A program made the position numbers and the translations under genes. Below are positions 12,521-24,800 of a stretch of DNA of 64,000 bases, in pieces (position 1 is the stretch's first letter; every line of letters begins with the position of its first letter). Source of the stretch: Urechis unicinctus. Lineage: Eukaryota; Annelida; Polychaeta; Xenopneusta; Urechidae. The notes beneath the pieces are model-generated. The model worked only from the letters and a program-made list of their open reading frames with translations, searched no databases and was not told where the DNA came from. The DNA lies in contig CM067350.1 in the NCBI GenBank assembly GCA_034190875.2, positions 80,567,423 through 80,631,422 on the forward strand, in the 5' to 3' direction.

Positions 12521-13237
12521 TCACGTCCTAGCTCTGTACAACGTGTTGCAAGTGCGCCCACTGCAATAACTGACAAACGTCAGCGCCCACGCCTGAAGAC
12601 AACCCCATACGAATGCTCTTACAACTTGGTAACATGGTTTATCAACAGCTTGAGTCTCGTGAGGTTTGACCCCTGGCCTTATCACCAAACGATCGTTCAT
12701 ACCCTCTGCGCCACTTGCTTCTGCTTCTGTTTTTGTTATTAGACCAATCGTGAGTATACATATTGTCAGGTACCTTCGTTGCTGCCAGTGTTGTGTATCA
12801 ACATATTTTTTATTGACAGCATCCTGCGGTGTAATCAGGTCTCGCAGACCAAATATCATATTACCTCTCATTTCAAGGTCTCCAGTCATATTATCACCAG
12901 CCAGACTCCACCCCCCTTCTAGCTCAGTTATCTTAGCTACGTTGTTGACCAGCTCAGCGCTCTGGGTCTCCATAGCCTTGACAAGCCCTATAACCTCGCT
13001 GAGTGGTGGACCATCTGTTAGTGTACCCATGTATTCTATAACGTTATGAACACCCTCTATGATGCTTGTTTCTTCCGTGCCACGTTGCTCCTTCACGGTT
13101 TTGAGGCTGCTCATTTCTAACTTGTCTGCGGCTTTAGCAGCTGCTTGGTCAACACCTTGGAAGACTTTTGCTTCCTTTTGGGACACCGCTTGTTGGGACC
13201 ACTCAGCAAACCCTAAACCATCACGGACGCCATTCAC
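12521..13237 (-). pseudogene. Polinton fossil: tail-fibre-like gene
   Basis: A 238-codon open stretch on the minus strand contains GDNMTGDLEMRGN and DAVNKKYVDTQ. This 'M-T-G-D-L ... D-A-x-N-K-K-Y-V-D' signature is shared by phage tail fibres and by fibre-like proteins of Polintons and adintoviruses, where it is thought to serve host attachment. It runs opposite to the capsid and polymerase parts. It is treated here as a fossil gene. Confidence 0.6.
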
Positions 13238-13559
13238 CCCGCCATGCCTAGCTATTGTTTCCTATGTAAGCAGTTTTCTTGTACGATCATTTATGATGCG
13301 TACTTCAGGGAAGTCCTGGGTAAACTCTCCTCAAACATGCTCAAATGTTGCAAAATCACGGCCGAGAGGTGGTGTGCGACCTTTCTCAGCTAATCCGAAA
13401 TGTTTAATGACGACCCCTATAACAAGTCGGCCTCTCTGTGGTATAGACTTATCCATCTCTATGTCCTCACCCTGAGTTGGGAGAGGGGCGTATGAGGTAC
13501 CTTTTCCTCTCTTCCAGCTTCCGCAATCTAGGTGCAGACGTCGTCATTCTTCCATGGAC

Positions 13560-14250
13560 AGCATAGCTAGCCTTTACAATCACACTGACCTCAACTGGTG
13601 CTTGCCGCAGCATTGTGCAAAACCTGGGTTGCTCCGTGGATAAGAAAACGGCAATCAAGATTTCTGGCAATGAGGTCATGTGCATCGATAACAGCGATGT
13701 ATACCACTGTTTCCACGATTTGTGGCAGACTGCACAGGAGAGACAGGGCCTCCAGTATCAGGGTATTTACACATCAGGTAACAAAGATGTGACTACGATA
13801 TGAGTGGGAACAGGAGACACGGATGAGACCGAGGTAGCAGATGATGCAATAGCAGACGCCTATGGCAACACGTTGTACGCTCGGCTTGACTTTGAACTCC
13901 TCGAGAGCCATATGCCATTCTACCAGAGTGCACTTGGTGACAGACTAGAATATGAGCTCACATTCAACGACTACAGGTGGGTGATTCACTCAATGGGTGA
14001 CCCCGACGCCAGCTACACAATTGATGACACCTCCTGAGATTATGACATGGTTACCCAACCAGAGTTGGCCCATATGATACATACCCAGTACACAGGTAGG
14101 CTCGCGATTCAGTATGAACGTGTGCTACGCCACAGGAAGCTTGCATACAATACAGCTGTGTCATTGGTTGCCTGGTTAGGCATAATTATCTGGGTAGTAG
14201 TGTTCTACAGACGCTGGGTTCATCAATATACTAGACTTCAAAAGTGTATA
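13560..14250 (+). pseudogene. Polinton fossil: major capsid protein region
   Basis: Segments such as DNSDVYHCFHDLW, LDFELLESHMPFYQSALGD, YELTFNDY and RVLRHRKLAYN match what I know of Polinton major capsid proteins (double jelly-roll fold). Beyond this a hydrophobic stretch near 14150-14215 suggests a membrane-spanning or unrelated downstream part. The region is broken and is reported only as a fossil part. Confidence 0.7.
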
Positions 14251-14454
14251 CGTATATTCATGGATCTTGATACCATTATTGATCAACTCCTTATGCAGGA
14301 CGCTGCCACGGCTAGCCCAGTGGCCACTTAGTCTGAGCAAGCAAAACCCAGAGCGACCTCACATAAGAGAGATAGGCTCGCTGCTGTCATAGCTTGAGGT
14401 CAGACTTGTCAGTACCTTGTTGAGCAGTACCTTACAATTGACCAGGTTTAATAA

Positions 14455-15720
14455 ATGTCTGACGAAGATATCGAGTCTCGGCTAGGCACTAGCATTAAGC
14501 GTACTCTAGGTCAGGCAGTTCTACAGCTACACTCAGGTATTGCTTGTATGTTTCTACCAATCCCACCAGAACACCAGCCAAATCTAATTACAGACCTTGA
14601 GGCCGACCCGTTTGTTGCGTTAAGCAATGCTACTTATGAGCTATATCATCGCTATGGCTTGTTCGTAGCTCCACTACGCACTGTCAATTTGGACAAAGAA
14701 GCACCGAATCAACAGGGGCTGGCAGTGACGAGGGTTAAAGCACTTACGCACTATTGCATGTGCTGTCAAGTGGACAAACAAATTTAGTAACTAAAAATTT
14801 CATCATAGAAAACGAGCACGAATCAGGCAGAGCAACGCCGGCAGAAACAGTGGAGAGGGTGACTAGTGAGTCTGAACGACCTACAAATAACGCTTAAAGG
14901 TTTGCTGCAGGGCAAAAGGGTGCTGAAGCTCGAAAAGCCAATCAGAATAAGCTTCTGAGAGAACTCTGTGAGGTTAAGGCCACGCTTACACAAGCTAGAG
15001 ACGAAACTGTCAACACGCCAGCCACTAGAAAGGCGGACATGGCCAACATTGGCTTTGCCCTGGGTTTTCGGCGGCGTCGGGCTGTTTAGACTAGCATGGG
15101 ATTGGTACAGGCACAGACTAGTAGCCTCGCACCCTAAACAGGTTGTGGTAAAAAGCATCCCGATGTCCATTTCAAGGATCCTTTTCATATGGAATAAGAT
15201 GAAAACATTACAACACCAACTACTGATAGAAAAATTCTCAACAACACACTGTACCAAGGTGCAGTTGTTTTCGGTATAACAATAGGTTATGCCAAGCTAG
15301 GTAAGATGGCTCTGGGTGGGGCTCTGTCGCATTTTGACATCACGCCACATGACCTGGCTGTTACCGATGTAGCTCTAAGCCACTAAGCCACTAAGGATTT
15401 GATAATTCAACAAGGGATTATACCAGGTAATAAACTTAAGTAATGGCCTCAATAGCGCTACTTGTTGGAGGTGCCCTTGTCAACGCCCTTGCATTCTCTG
15501 GGAACAATTTCTTATTCTCTAAGTTACGAAGCAGCCAAGTGGAAGTGGGACGTAAACGCCATGATATGGCAATCGAGCAGCTACAATCTGTTCTGGCAGC
15601 GTGGACTTAGAAGCGAATTGAGCGGTCAGGCTCCATTAATCAGCAGCAACGCCACCAGGGAGATGCCAATCATACTTTCAGGGACGTTGACGAGTCTATG
15701 CGTGAGTGCTACCTGATTAC
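14455..15720 (+). pseudogene. Polinton fossil: unassigned element genes
   Basis: An open stretch at 14455-14787 (starting MSDEDIESRLG) and pieces up to 15720, including VEVGRKRHDMAIEQLQ, lie between the capsid and polymerase parts in the element's orientation. I do not recognise their functions. Polintons usually carry minor capsid, protease and ATPase genes here, but no diagnostic motif is visible. Confidence 0.4.
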
Positions 15721-15879
15721 TGGTTAATCCTTTGACCCACTGGACTTTTACGTGCCCTCAGATGGTCAAAAAGAGTATGAGGTGACGTTCATTATCCGCG
15801 GTATGGCTGTGTCTAGACTGTTCAGGTACAGGCTTGCTCTGTAGGCAGCAGGTCTTGATATTTGGAGAACCTTCAAAGC

Positions 15880-16700
15880 CTGCTTCAATGGTGTGGAAGG
15901 ACAAAGAGTGCATAAGATAGCAACCCACTGTCATGTGTGTAAGAAGGTCCTGGACAGGGACTCCGTTAGCGTCCACTGTCATATGACAGGTTAGTACAGG
16001 GGGCCAGCCCATAACACATGCAACTTGAAGTTGTGACAACAGCCGTGCCTGTGGTATCCCACAACCTACGAGGCTATGACTCCTACCTCTTGATGCAGGC
16101 CATCAGAAAGATTAAAGGCCAAATCAACTGCATTCCAAACAAAATGGAGAAGTACATATCCCTATCGCTTCATTGGCAGTGCAAAATTCCTCCTAGCCTT
16201 GCGAGACAAATTGTTCTCTGCAAACATCCAGAATGCCTTTGCATTGACAGCTAAGTATGAGCTTAATGAAACAAAGCGCCGGCTGCTACTGCACAAGGGA
16301 GTGTATCCCTAAGAGTTTACAGACAGCTGGGATAAGTTTGATACTCTGCTGCCCCCTATTATATACACAAGACCCCCCAGTGCTAAATCACCTGGTGCAT
16401 GTAGGTGTGTGCATACTTGACCTCTCCAAGCACCTGATGTACGATTTCAATTATAACACAAAGGAGTCTAGATATGGTAGCTCGCTTAACAGAGACACGG
16501 ACTCGCGGCTAGTGGAGATCCGTATAGCTGACGTGAACGCAGACATACTAGAGGATAGTGACCTCTTTGATACCAGCAACTATGATCGTACCAATCCGTG
16601 GTTCAGAAACGTACAGAAGAAGGTGCTAGGGACAATGAAGGAGGAGTGTGCCGGTGTCCTTATCAAGAAGCATGTAGGCCTGCTAACGTTAGTTAGACAA
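15880..16700 (+). pseudogene. Polinton fossil: family-B DNA polymerase region
   Basis: Visible pieces include a CHVCKK ... HCHMTG zinc-binding-like motif followed by a YRGPA-HNTCNL-type phrase, VSHNLRGYDSYLLMQAI (exonuclease-domain motif of protein-primed PolB) and, further on, VLGTMKEECAG. They occur in the order expected for Polinton pPolB, but the span is much shorter than a complete polymerase of about 1000 residues. It is broken and reported as a fossil part. Confidence 0.75.
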
Positions 16701-17107
16701 TAAACACAGCTTCCAGCAGAGTTGGGCCTATTGGGGTCGGGCCGGACTTCACCCTCCTGTTAGGAGTAATCATGTACAAACAGTAGTTCAGTGACGTAGT
16801 ATAGATGACTGGTGGTGAGCCACAACTCTATCTTTGGGTGTGTATTCAAAACCTTCCCCACTGTGCCAGAACCGCCCGCCCTTTTGGGATCATCTTAGGC
16901 AGCAAAAAAACTCCTGTACAAGAAGTAATTAGTGGAGCAGTGCAGATGATGTGCGCTGTGTCAGAACCACGGTTCTCTATACTACTTTTCCTCATCAAAG
17001 TTTCCAGCACTCATAGGTGTTATTCATGAAGCTGGAAATAGCGATTTCCTCTGGAGACCCTGTAAAAGTTGTGAATGACCTGCAGCCTAATGTAAATATA
17101 CATCTAA

Positions 17108-17412
<305 letters not shown>

Positions 17413-18390
17413 TGTATGTGGGGTTTTTTTGCGTGTTTGTTTTAGAAACTTAGATAATTTGCCTCAGACTATGAGCTTGATATTAACTGTAACGCGGTGT
17501 ACATTCATCCGTGATCCAATGAACTCTGATGTGAAAGAAGCACAACACCTGCGAGGCCTTTGATTGTGACATGGGATTACCATCGCTGCAGCAGCCTGTT
17601 TATTTAGTATAAAACAAACATCGCCGGATATTATATATCTATTTTAATGAGTATGTCAGCTGATCAAACTCGCAGGTGGCGACGTGTAAGGGCATGAGGT
17701 CAGATAAGTGGGGAGGTGTGAGGGAGATAGGTCACAGCCGAGATGGGAGGTCATGCTTTTCTACTGAGTGATGAATCTATCCCTTAATTCCATACCAAAG
17801 CACATACAGAATCAATGACTTTGTCATTGAATGAGCTGATCTGATTCTGATAAGAAATACCTCCTTCCAGGTTCAAAACCTTTAAGAATTGCATGAGAGG
17901 GTGGAACCATCTACGATCCCTGGTTTCCCTCGAGAAATTTGACTTTAATACATATTGACACAAACGTCATAAATTTAACATTTTATTCAATTTATATTAA
18001 TGTATAGTGCTTTAATCCTTGACTTCTACTTATCTTTTCGCTTTTGCATTGAAACCCTTCTTTGCAGGCACCAACTAGCACACAAGGGATTGTGTGCAGG
18101 TATATCTATACTTGCCTTACCTTATCAGAGATGGTTGGTCACAAGAGGAGAGGTGTGAAGGCGTGATGTTAGAAAGGGTAGATAGAGAGATGAGAGGTGT
18201 GCGGGAATAATATCCGAGATGGGAGGTCACAAGGATAGCTGTGTGATATGGGCGGGCTTAATGTCCGAGATGGGAAGTCACAAGGATAGCGGTGTGATAT
18301 GGGCGGGCTTAATGTCCGAGATGGGAAGTCACAAGGAGAGCGATGTGATATGGGCGGTCACATTGAAGTTATGGCATTCTTGCCCTGCTC
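17413..18390. repeat. Degenerate repeat field (GAGATGGGAGGTCA type)
   Basis: Units around CCGAGATGGGAGGTCACAAGG recur at 17690-17760 and 18120-18370, loosely spaced by about 55-60 bases; the cleanest are three units at 18212-18350. The pattern is the reverse complement of the repeat at 772-956. The 91-codon frame at 18219-18494 is repeat-derived. No gene was seen in the remaining sequence (17413-17690, 17770-18120). Confidence 0.6.
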
Positions 18391-19534
18391 TTAACCGTCA
18401 CATCATCACAGCCAATGCCCTTGTCGGAAGAATATGTCCAATTCGTGTTGTCCTGGTTAAAGCGGACCGAGCAAAGCAACACTCCAACGATTAAGAACAA
18501 ACATAAACCCCGAGCCCAGGAGGAGAACCAATTGGGTGAGTGATCGCCAGACGGATGGCGTCATTAGGCTTTAGATATGCATCTTTTCGTGTGCAGTCCG
18601 GACATCACTTAATCGACAATGGAAACTCATGCTAGCTCACATTTATGTTCAAGGATAATAATGTTGTCGCCTTCACTACACCGAGTCATGAATAGGTCCA
18701 CGGTGGTTGGGCTCTCACCAACAGGCTATGGATTAGCAAACAAGAATCACTCAGTATAACAAATATCAAGCGACTTGTGTAGTACTGAAGTAAGAGCGGA
18801 ACTATCAATTTGCATCCTAAGGTGTTCTGGAATGCTTACATGATCCGCTGCTCTCAGGATCTTTATGTGGTATATGATGCAGAGGGAATACTCACCAGAG
18901 TGATAGAAAACAGTTCGGTCTTCTTCATTTTGTGAAAGTCACCTTGTGGCACTCTCCTGCATTATGGTTCCAATGTCCTCGTTTCACTGAACCCGCTGAT
19001 TGGATGTGTGTGTATTCACCATAAGATTTGCGTTGCTTGTACACAAGTCATCTTTACTCATAATGTCTCCAAATAGGTCTGTTTATATCGTCTCCTGATG
19101 AAATGATCAAACGAATATGCTTTCATAGCATTACCTTCATATGTGTGGGTAATCTATTATCTGTCGTTGTCGGAACCTAGTTTTATTTGCGTCTTTACCG
19201 AATTAAATAATTGGAATGACAAATGCGCAGCAGTCAGTGAATATTTGACCAATTTGCAGTGATAAATCCGAACGGTATACACGCTGGGGCAGTACAAACA
19301 ATGCTTGGTGGCCCTGCGTCTAAACTCGGGCCTGGTGAGAGTCAGATGTGAGCAGGGCAGACAAGACGGGGTGCAGTAAGATAATGGACCGATGTGGCGG
19401 CCTGTGCTTGTCATCCACACTGCATGATAAATGATGCAAACACAGTGGCTTTACACTTGTAGCGTATGTTAACAGTTGCGTCTGTTTGGGATAATCACCC
19501 CACTAATGATATTTCTTCTCCCCGATTTCCACCA
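18390..19534 (+). repeat. Duplicated segment C1, left part (paralogue of 36930-38334)
   Basis: Collinear with 36930-38334. Shared blocks in order: TGTCGGAAGAA-ATGTC, GCATCTTTTCGTGTGCAGT, GTCGCCTTCACTACACCG, ACTGAACCCGCTGATTGGAT, CATATGTGTGGGTAA (TATATGTG in the partner), a single unit of the 29-bp minisatellite (19271-19300), TGGACCGA-GTGGCGGCCT and TTTCTTCTCCCCGATTTCC. Similarity stops abruptly at 19534, where the 12.56-kb insert begins. The right half resumes at 32098. Confidence 0.88.
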
Positions 19535-19660
19535 CCCGATTCTGAAACCTGCAATGCCAAGTAGCGTGTGCAGGTCTCCAACTGCTTATGCTAACAGACA
19601 TTGCAGCTGGTCTTATCGTACCATGTGAGATACCTGCATTCGCCAACCAGCGTTGCAGGT
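19535..19660 (+). repeat. Left terminal inverted repeat of the 12.56-kb element
   Basis: Begins CCCGATTCTGAAACCTGCAA and ends GCGTTGCAGGT. By eye, 124 of 126 bases match the reverse complement of 31972-32097. The repeat itself starts and ends with a shorter inverted pair (ACCTGCAATGC near 19547, GCGTTGCAGGT at the inner edge), a nested palindromic design. Confidence 0.9.
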
Positions 19661-21169
19661 GGAACGAGATCTCGTGACGCGAGCGGTGAACTGCGAGACT
19701 GGATGCAGCGTGAGTATCGCCACCTAGCGAATGACACTCGTGATCTCCATCTCGTTAACCTCGATAATCGTTTTGCGATCATGGAAAACGCAAGCATGAA
19801 ATCTGGTATTTTAGTTGCCACATTTTAAAACTTTATTCATGTTTTACTTCAAACCTTAATTTTGGCCCCGGATAAATCTTTTAAATGATCCTTATCTTTA
19901 TGATCGGTGTTACTATTTATACGCGGTGAACTCATCTGGCAAATTTTTCGGTTTAATACTGAAATTCGGACATTGGTCATTAATAAATTGCCAATGTTTA
20001 ACCTAAATAGCCTTACTCGAGGGTTCGTTAACATTCTACATCTTGTGACGTATTGCCGGTGTACAAGCGGGAGTGATTTCTGGGACAGATTTCTGTCATA
20101 TACAGTTGGCTGTGTAGTTTCCCAGGGATAAACATTGTTTTTCCATCCATGTTTTCCATACATCTTATTCATTACAAAATCGATCCGACTGGCCCCTTAT
20201 CCGTAACAGGTCTTAATTGGTATCTGCAGCAAAAGGCGACATTTTTGGCAACGTCATGGAATCCTGGCATGGAATCCCCTCTATAGGCCAATCACACGTC
20301 TCCGCAGTCATATTATAACCACGACGCCAGACGGATATACCGGTCTCTGGTGTTGAAAGAGTTTAGGTGGTACATGGCAAAAGCTGCCGAAACCACTCAA
20401 ATCTGAATAACCAACAACAACATCATGAACATGGGAGAGTTTAGGCTGTCGAATTGTTGAAGTGATTTTGTTTTGCGGATGAAAGCATTATTGGAGATGA
20501 TATGCGATATCTCCTCGATCCAAAGGGGTCAAGTGTCAATTTATCGGTAGCATTGTTAATACCCAGTATGCGACTTGTCGGCCATGACACCTGGTGCCGA
20601 AGGCCCACCGGAAATCGGTGGTCTACAAAATCAAAACATTGGTGTGTAATGGCTTCTCCCCGGCGGAACGTTTTTTGCGTTTCGTGAGATTCAGCTCGCC
20701 AATTGCGATATATCACCCGAAAATGCCGTGCGATGTAGTTCAGAGATGACAGAAAGTACTAGAGCCTCATTTAGTTCATATACTGTGCATTATTTGGGAG
20801 AAATACGACTGAAAGTTGAAGAATCAAAGCAGGAGCTTGCGACTTTGGCCTTTTCAGCTTTTGGGCTTGGAAACTCAACCTTCCCAAAAACCCCACAGGT
20901 ATGGAGTTAACATACAGATATGTATCTTCTATTTTGTGTTTTTCTTAGACCCAATGTTATTTGTATTAATTTAATTTGGTAATATTAAAATAGGCGTATG
21001 ATTAATTCGGTTATGAAATCAATTGCTAATCAACATTTTGTAATCTTGGGTGGTGATTTATCCAAATTAATCAAATAATTGGGATATTGTGTCACATTTG
21101 GTATTGCTCTTGCCCTTGATTTTTGTTGTGGTCAATGTATTTATTTTTAAAAATTGTATTATCCTGAAG

Positions 21170-22200
21170 ACACATTTGTTCCAGAAATTGAAACCCAGCA
21201 ACTTGCCAAACAGCGTCTGGACTGTCTTCTTCAGCTTGATGGTGAAGCCTCACTTCCCCATCCACAAAGTCTAACAAACTGGTCGTCCCACAATTTCAGT
21301 ATGGGAACTAATTGATTGACACACCAGGTAATTTTTTTGTTTAGTTGCTTTTGATTTCTTATCAGTCATACTTGCTTAGAAATGTTTGTTCTTATTTCAA
21401 CACTACTTACTATTAACCTGTAGTATGAAGTGGCCCTTTAATTCACTTACACTGCTAATGAATTATTGCTTCAGTCATTTACAACAAGGATTCTTTGGGT
21501 GCATTCAAGGCCTTGGATGCATACAACTATGCATACAACAGCTGTCAGACCATCTCAGCACACCACAATCGCCCCGTATGATGTGTGGGCCCTCGTTCAC
21601 CAAGAAGGATGGAGCAAGGTGCTGCTGTATGGCTGGGCTTGGGGAAGCAAGCAGTCATAGTTACCACATTTGTGTGACGTGGACATCATGCCAATGACTG
21701 TCATTAATATAAATATAAATTACTTTTATGATTCATAGTTATTCATTTGTTGTTTGTCCCTTTAGGACAGATCTTGTCCCCATGAAGCTGCAGAATATCG
21801 GCTTCTCAATGCCCCAGTATGGGAAGCGGCATGTGCGTAACAAGCAACCTAAAGAGATGAAGAATCCCTCTGGGATATTGTAGCTGAGGCTACCAACAGA
21901 ATTCCATTGGTGAGTTGGTACACTTATGGTTACAGCAAATCAGATCTCATGGAACTATTATATTTATGCATCTCCTTACTTGAATAATCTAATTAACTGA
22001 TATTTGTCTGTTCTTCAGCTGATGTTTCAAGTCATGTAGTCATATCAGAGACTTCTTAGTATGTAGCCCCTGCCCAAACAATTGCTTCGGTCATTGCTGA
22101 CAATGCTGATGTGGACCTCATTGCCATCAAGTCCAGCATAAACCTGCCCAGTCAGACCGGTTGTACCAGTCCACAAAACTTTAGGAGAGATGTGCATTGC
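21170..22200 (+). pseudogene. Decayed multi-exon gene with SWIM-like zinc finger motif
   Basis: Four candidate exons with plausible splice signals can be read: about 21170-21327 (ends CCAG before GTAATT), about 21475-21660, 21766-21909 (TTTAG before it, GTGAGT after) and one from 22020 (TTCTTCAG before it). The second contains FKALDAYNYAYNSC and, in another frame, DGARCCCMAGLGEASSHS. The latter resembles the CxC ... CxH SWIM finger of multicopy animal proteins that also carry a YqaJ-like nuclease domain (consensus remembered as C-T-C-M-A-G-L-G-E-A-C-S-H). The last Cys is Ser here and frames shift inside exons, so it is probably dead. I did not find the nuclease domain. It lies inside the TIR-bounded insert and may be its cargo. 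Confidence 0.45.
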
Positions 22201-22620
22201 ATGGAAAATCCTCTTTTAATACTGATAATCTATCAGCTTGTTGTACATTTAATTCATACATTTAGCACATGGCTATACTTATTGTGTGTTACTAATTATT
22301 TGTTTGTAGTCAAGGTAATGTTTTTTTCTTCCATACTATGACGGTATGCATAGAACAACTGTCTCGCTTTCATTACAAAATATTGTTTATTTTCATAAAT
22401 CACCAATTTAAAATGTGTAATCATAGTGAAATATTTACAGGGGGCAAATGATGTAATAAATTACATTGTTTCCATATATTGCGTACTGTTCTCAACTCAA
22501 GTTTCAAGGTCACTATCTTGTACTAAAGGAGGGAGGAGATTTGTTATGGCACAAACAATTGTCATAATATTGTCAAGCTGGCTAATCCGACTCAGGGAGA
22601 AAAATTTTGAAATGATATGA

Positions 22621-22910
22621 CCCGGGGGGGCGGGGCACTTAAGTGTATAGAGGTAGTATATATGTGCCGCGAGACGGGGTATGTTTTTTCGGCCTCTCAA
22701 CTTGTACAACGGGTTATTTTGGCCTCATACTTGTACAAAAGGGTTAATTTTTTCAGCTTCAAATCTGTTCGGAGGGTTATACATTCGCATAATACCTTGT
22801 ACGACGGGGTATGCTTTTGGCCATTTTGACCTTTTGACGGGTACGGGTTTTTTAGGTCCCGCGTCACACACCTATTCAGAATAAGGCCAAGTGCCCCCCC
22901 CCCCCCCGGG
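22621..22910. mobile_element. Poly-G/poly-C-ended MITE-like element, 290 bp
   Basis: The left end CCCGGGGGGGCGGGGCACTT is the inverse of the right end AAGTG(C)14GGG, differing only in the length and purity of the homopolymer. Flanks GATATGA and TATATGA could be a 7-base target duplication with one mismatch. The interior has loosely repeated GTACAA-GGGTTA phrases about every 40 bases. No coding capacity. It is nested in the 12.56-kb insert. Confidence 0.6.
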
Positions 22911-23114
22911 TATATGAGCGGGCTGATTATATAGTGCTCCCGGTCGTTGTATTCCCCCGAGGCCCTTGAACAGCCCACGCCATTGGTCCACGGTCTCTTG
23001 TCAGCCATTAATCAAAGGGATTTGGTACAGGCCACATCATGCTGCTAATTAAGGGCTTATAGCTGGAATAGTTTCATAACACACATGCTCCTGATTAAAT
23101 TATTATATACAACT

Positions 23115-23850
23115 AGGTTTTTGTGATGTTCACTCTCTCGACAGAATATTCACCTGACCCTAAAATTCCCTTAACAAAAGAATATAGTGCACATGTGGTT
23201 TTGTCATATACCCAACCACTTTATTAAATAGCTCCACCCTCGTCCTCGTTTTTCATCCGTTTCAATATGTCTTCCACTTCATATCTCCCTTCTTTCTTTC
23301 AATACTCTCTTCAAACACCTTCAACTGTACCTGTACTGGTGTCCTCCACAGAATCTACTGTTTCCATTACCTTATTGTGGTCGTCGAAACTTGGCTCTAC
23401 CTCATTCATTGAGTCATTTCCAACGTGGACCTCCACTGCACCTTCCAAGTTGTTGGTGACCACTGAAACAGTGTTTAATCAAACATAGTTATCCATTATC
23501 AATGACGATAACATTTCAAAAGAAACATATGCTACTGATAACATTATTAAATTCAACTGAGTTGACATTAAAGATCCACATATCCAAAATAATGATTGAT
23601 TATCTCTCTATAAGTTTTTTATGCTTTTCACACACTCAACAGAATATTCGCCTGCCCCAAAATTCCCTTGACAAAGGAATATGGTTCCCATGTGTTTGTA
23701 TCCTTGCTTTTGTCCTTCACAGCATCTACAGCATCTGTTTCCATGTCAACAGTTGGCTGGACCTCATTCATGGGAGGGAATTATTTCCAACGTGGACCTA
23801 CACTGCATCTTGTCGGTGACCACTGAAACAGTGGTGATTTAATCATCAAT
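23115..23850 (-). repeat. Tandem duplication of about 0.5 kb, possibly exonic
   Basis: Blocks at 23120-23490 and 23626-23845 share ACAGAATATTC-CCTG-CC, AAAATTCCCTT, ACCTCATTCAT, TTTCCAACGTGGACCT and GTGACCACTGAAACAGTG in order; the second is shorter. Reading the first on the minus strand gives an open acidic frame (VVTNNLEGAVEVHVG, then MNEVEPSFDDHNKVMETVD) preceded by a TTTCAG acceptor-like site. I do not recognise the protein. It may be a duplicated exon of a gene carried by the insert. Confidence 0.45.
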
Positions 23851-24800
23851 ATGTATGATGTTCTGACTGACTATGATATGTGCTCTTATTGTTTTCAATG
23901 ATATTGGTATCAGTTACTATAGCTGCATATCTTTTCTATAATACAATATATAATAATAGTGTTCAGTCTGGAACATTGTTGTATGTACCCTCAAACTTTG
24001 TCTTTCCTGTGGGACAAAACAGCTTCAGGTTGTAACTGCCTGGTCGCTAACAGACAACCCCAGAAGGCATTTCTAATGCTTGCACCTTGCCAGCTTCCAC
24101 CTTGGACATTTGCGCAGTGACCCTATTGTTTCAGCTAATGCACTTACCGACAGACCATTCAACATAGCATATCTTAATTAAAAAAGTACAATGCAGGTAA
24201 ATAAAACGACATAAATACTAATGACACTAAGTTACTCTTGACAGTAATTTTCAAATAGGTATGGTGCTTCACTAACCATATGCCTTGTTAAAGATGTGTT
24301 TACCCTTCTTCCTTTTATCTTAGCGGTTCGTTTCAGTTCTTGTGTATGCTTCTGAACAGATATTAATATAATACTTGATATTACATTATTATCAATTGAA
24401 TAAGCTAGGTAAACTAGCCCATTGATTCTACTAGCACCCCAATATCAAATCACACAGGACATTACCTTAGAGTCAATATTCAATCAATATTTATTTCATG
24501 TAGGTGTTTTCAATTACAAAACCCATATAGCTAGATACTGTCATGAGTGTATAACTTACAGCATAGCAGGAAAATGTCTGATTGTTGTTGTGTGTGTTTA
24601 GGTTACTCATTTATGCTCCATGCATTGATTTGGGGTGAAAGATACAGTGGAGAAAATGCTCCTTTCACTACTGAGTAACAGCTTGGCCAGATCTTCCAAC
24701 TGGGCAAGAAAAGGTCTTGTCAGCGGTGTAGGGTTAGTAGATTAATGATAATATTCAGTTGCCATAAATTATCAATAACCTGCATAAAATGTTTAATCAG

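Larger units (their letters stand above)
12237..16790. mobile_element. Polinton (Maverick) fossil, partial
   Basis: This relic of a self-synthesising Polinton is recognised from three parts: a tail-fibre-like gene on the minus strand (12521-13237), a double-jelly-roll major capsid region (13560-14250) and a protein-primed family-B DNA polymerase region (15880-16700), with unassigned element genes between. At about 4.6 kb it is well short of the usual 15-20 kb. I saw no integrase, packaging ATPase, protease or terminal inverted repeats. It is clearly broken, with roughly ten or more disabling changes plus large missing parts, and looks moderately old. Both ends meet long AT tracts (12000-12222 and 17108-17412). 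Confidence 0.85.

Noticed and set aside
19601-19828. Open frames on both strands across the inner edge of the left inverted repeat
   Set aside because: One strand gives GELRDWMQREYRHLANDT, which looks protein-like, but the opposite strand is equally open and there are no splice signals.
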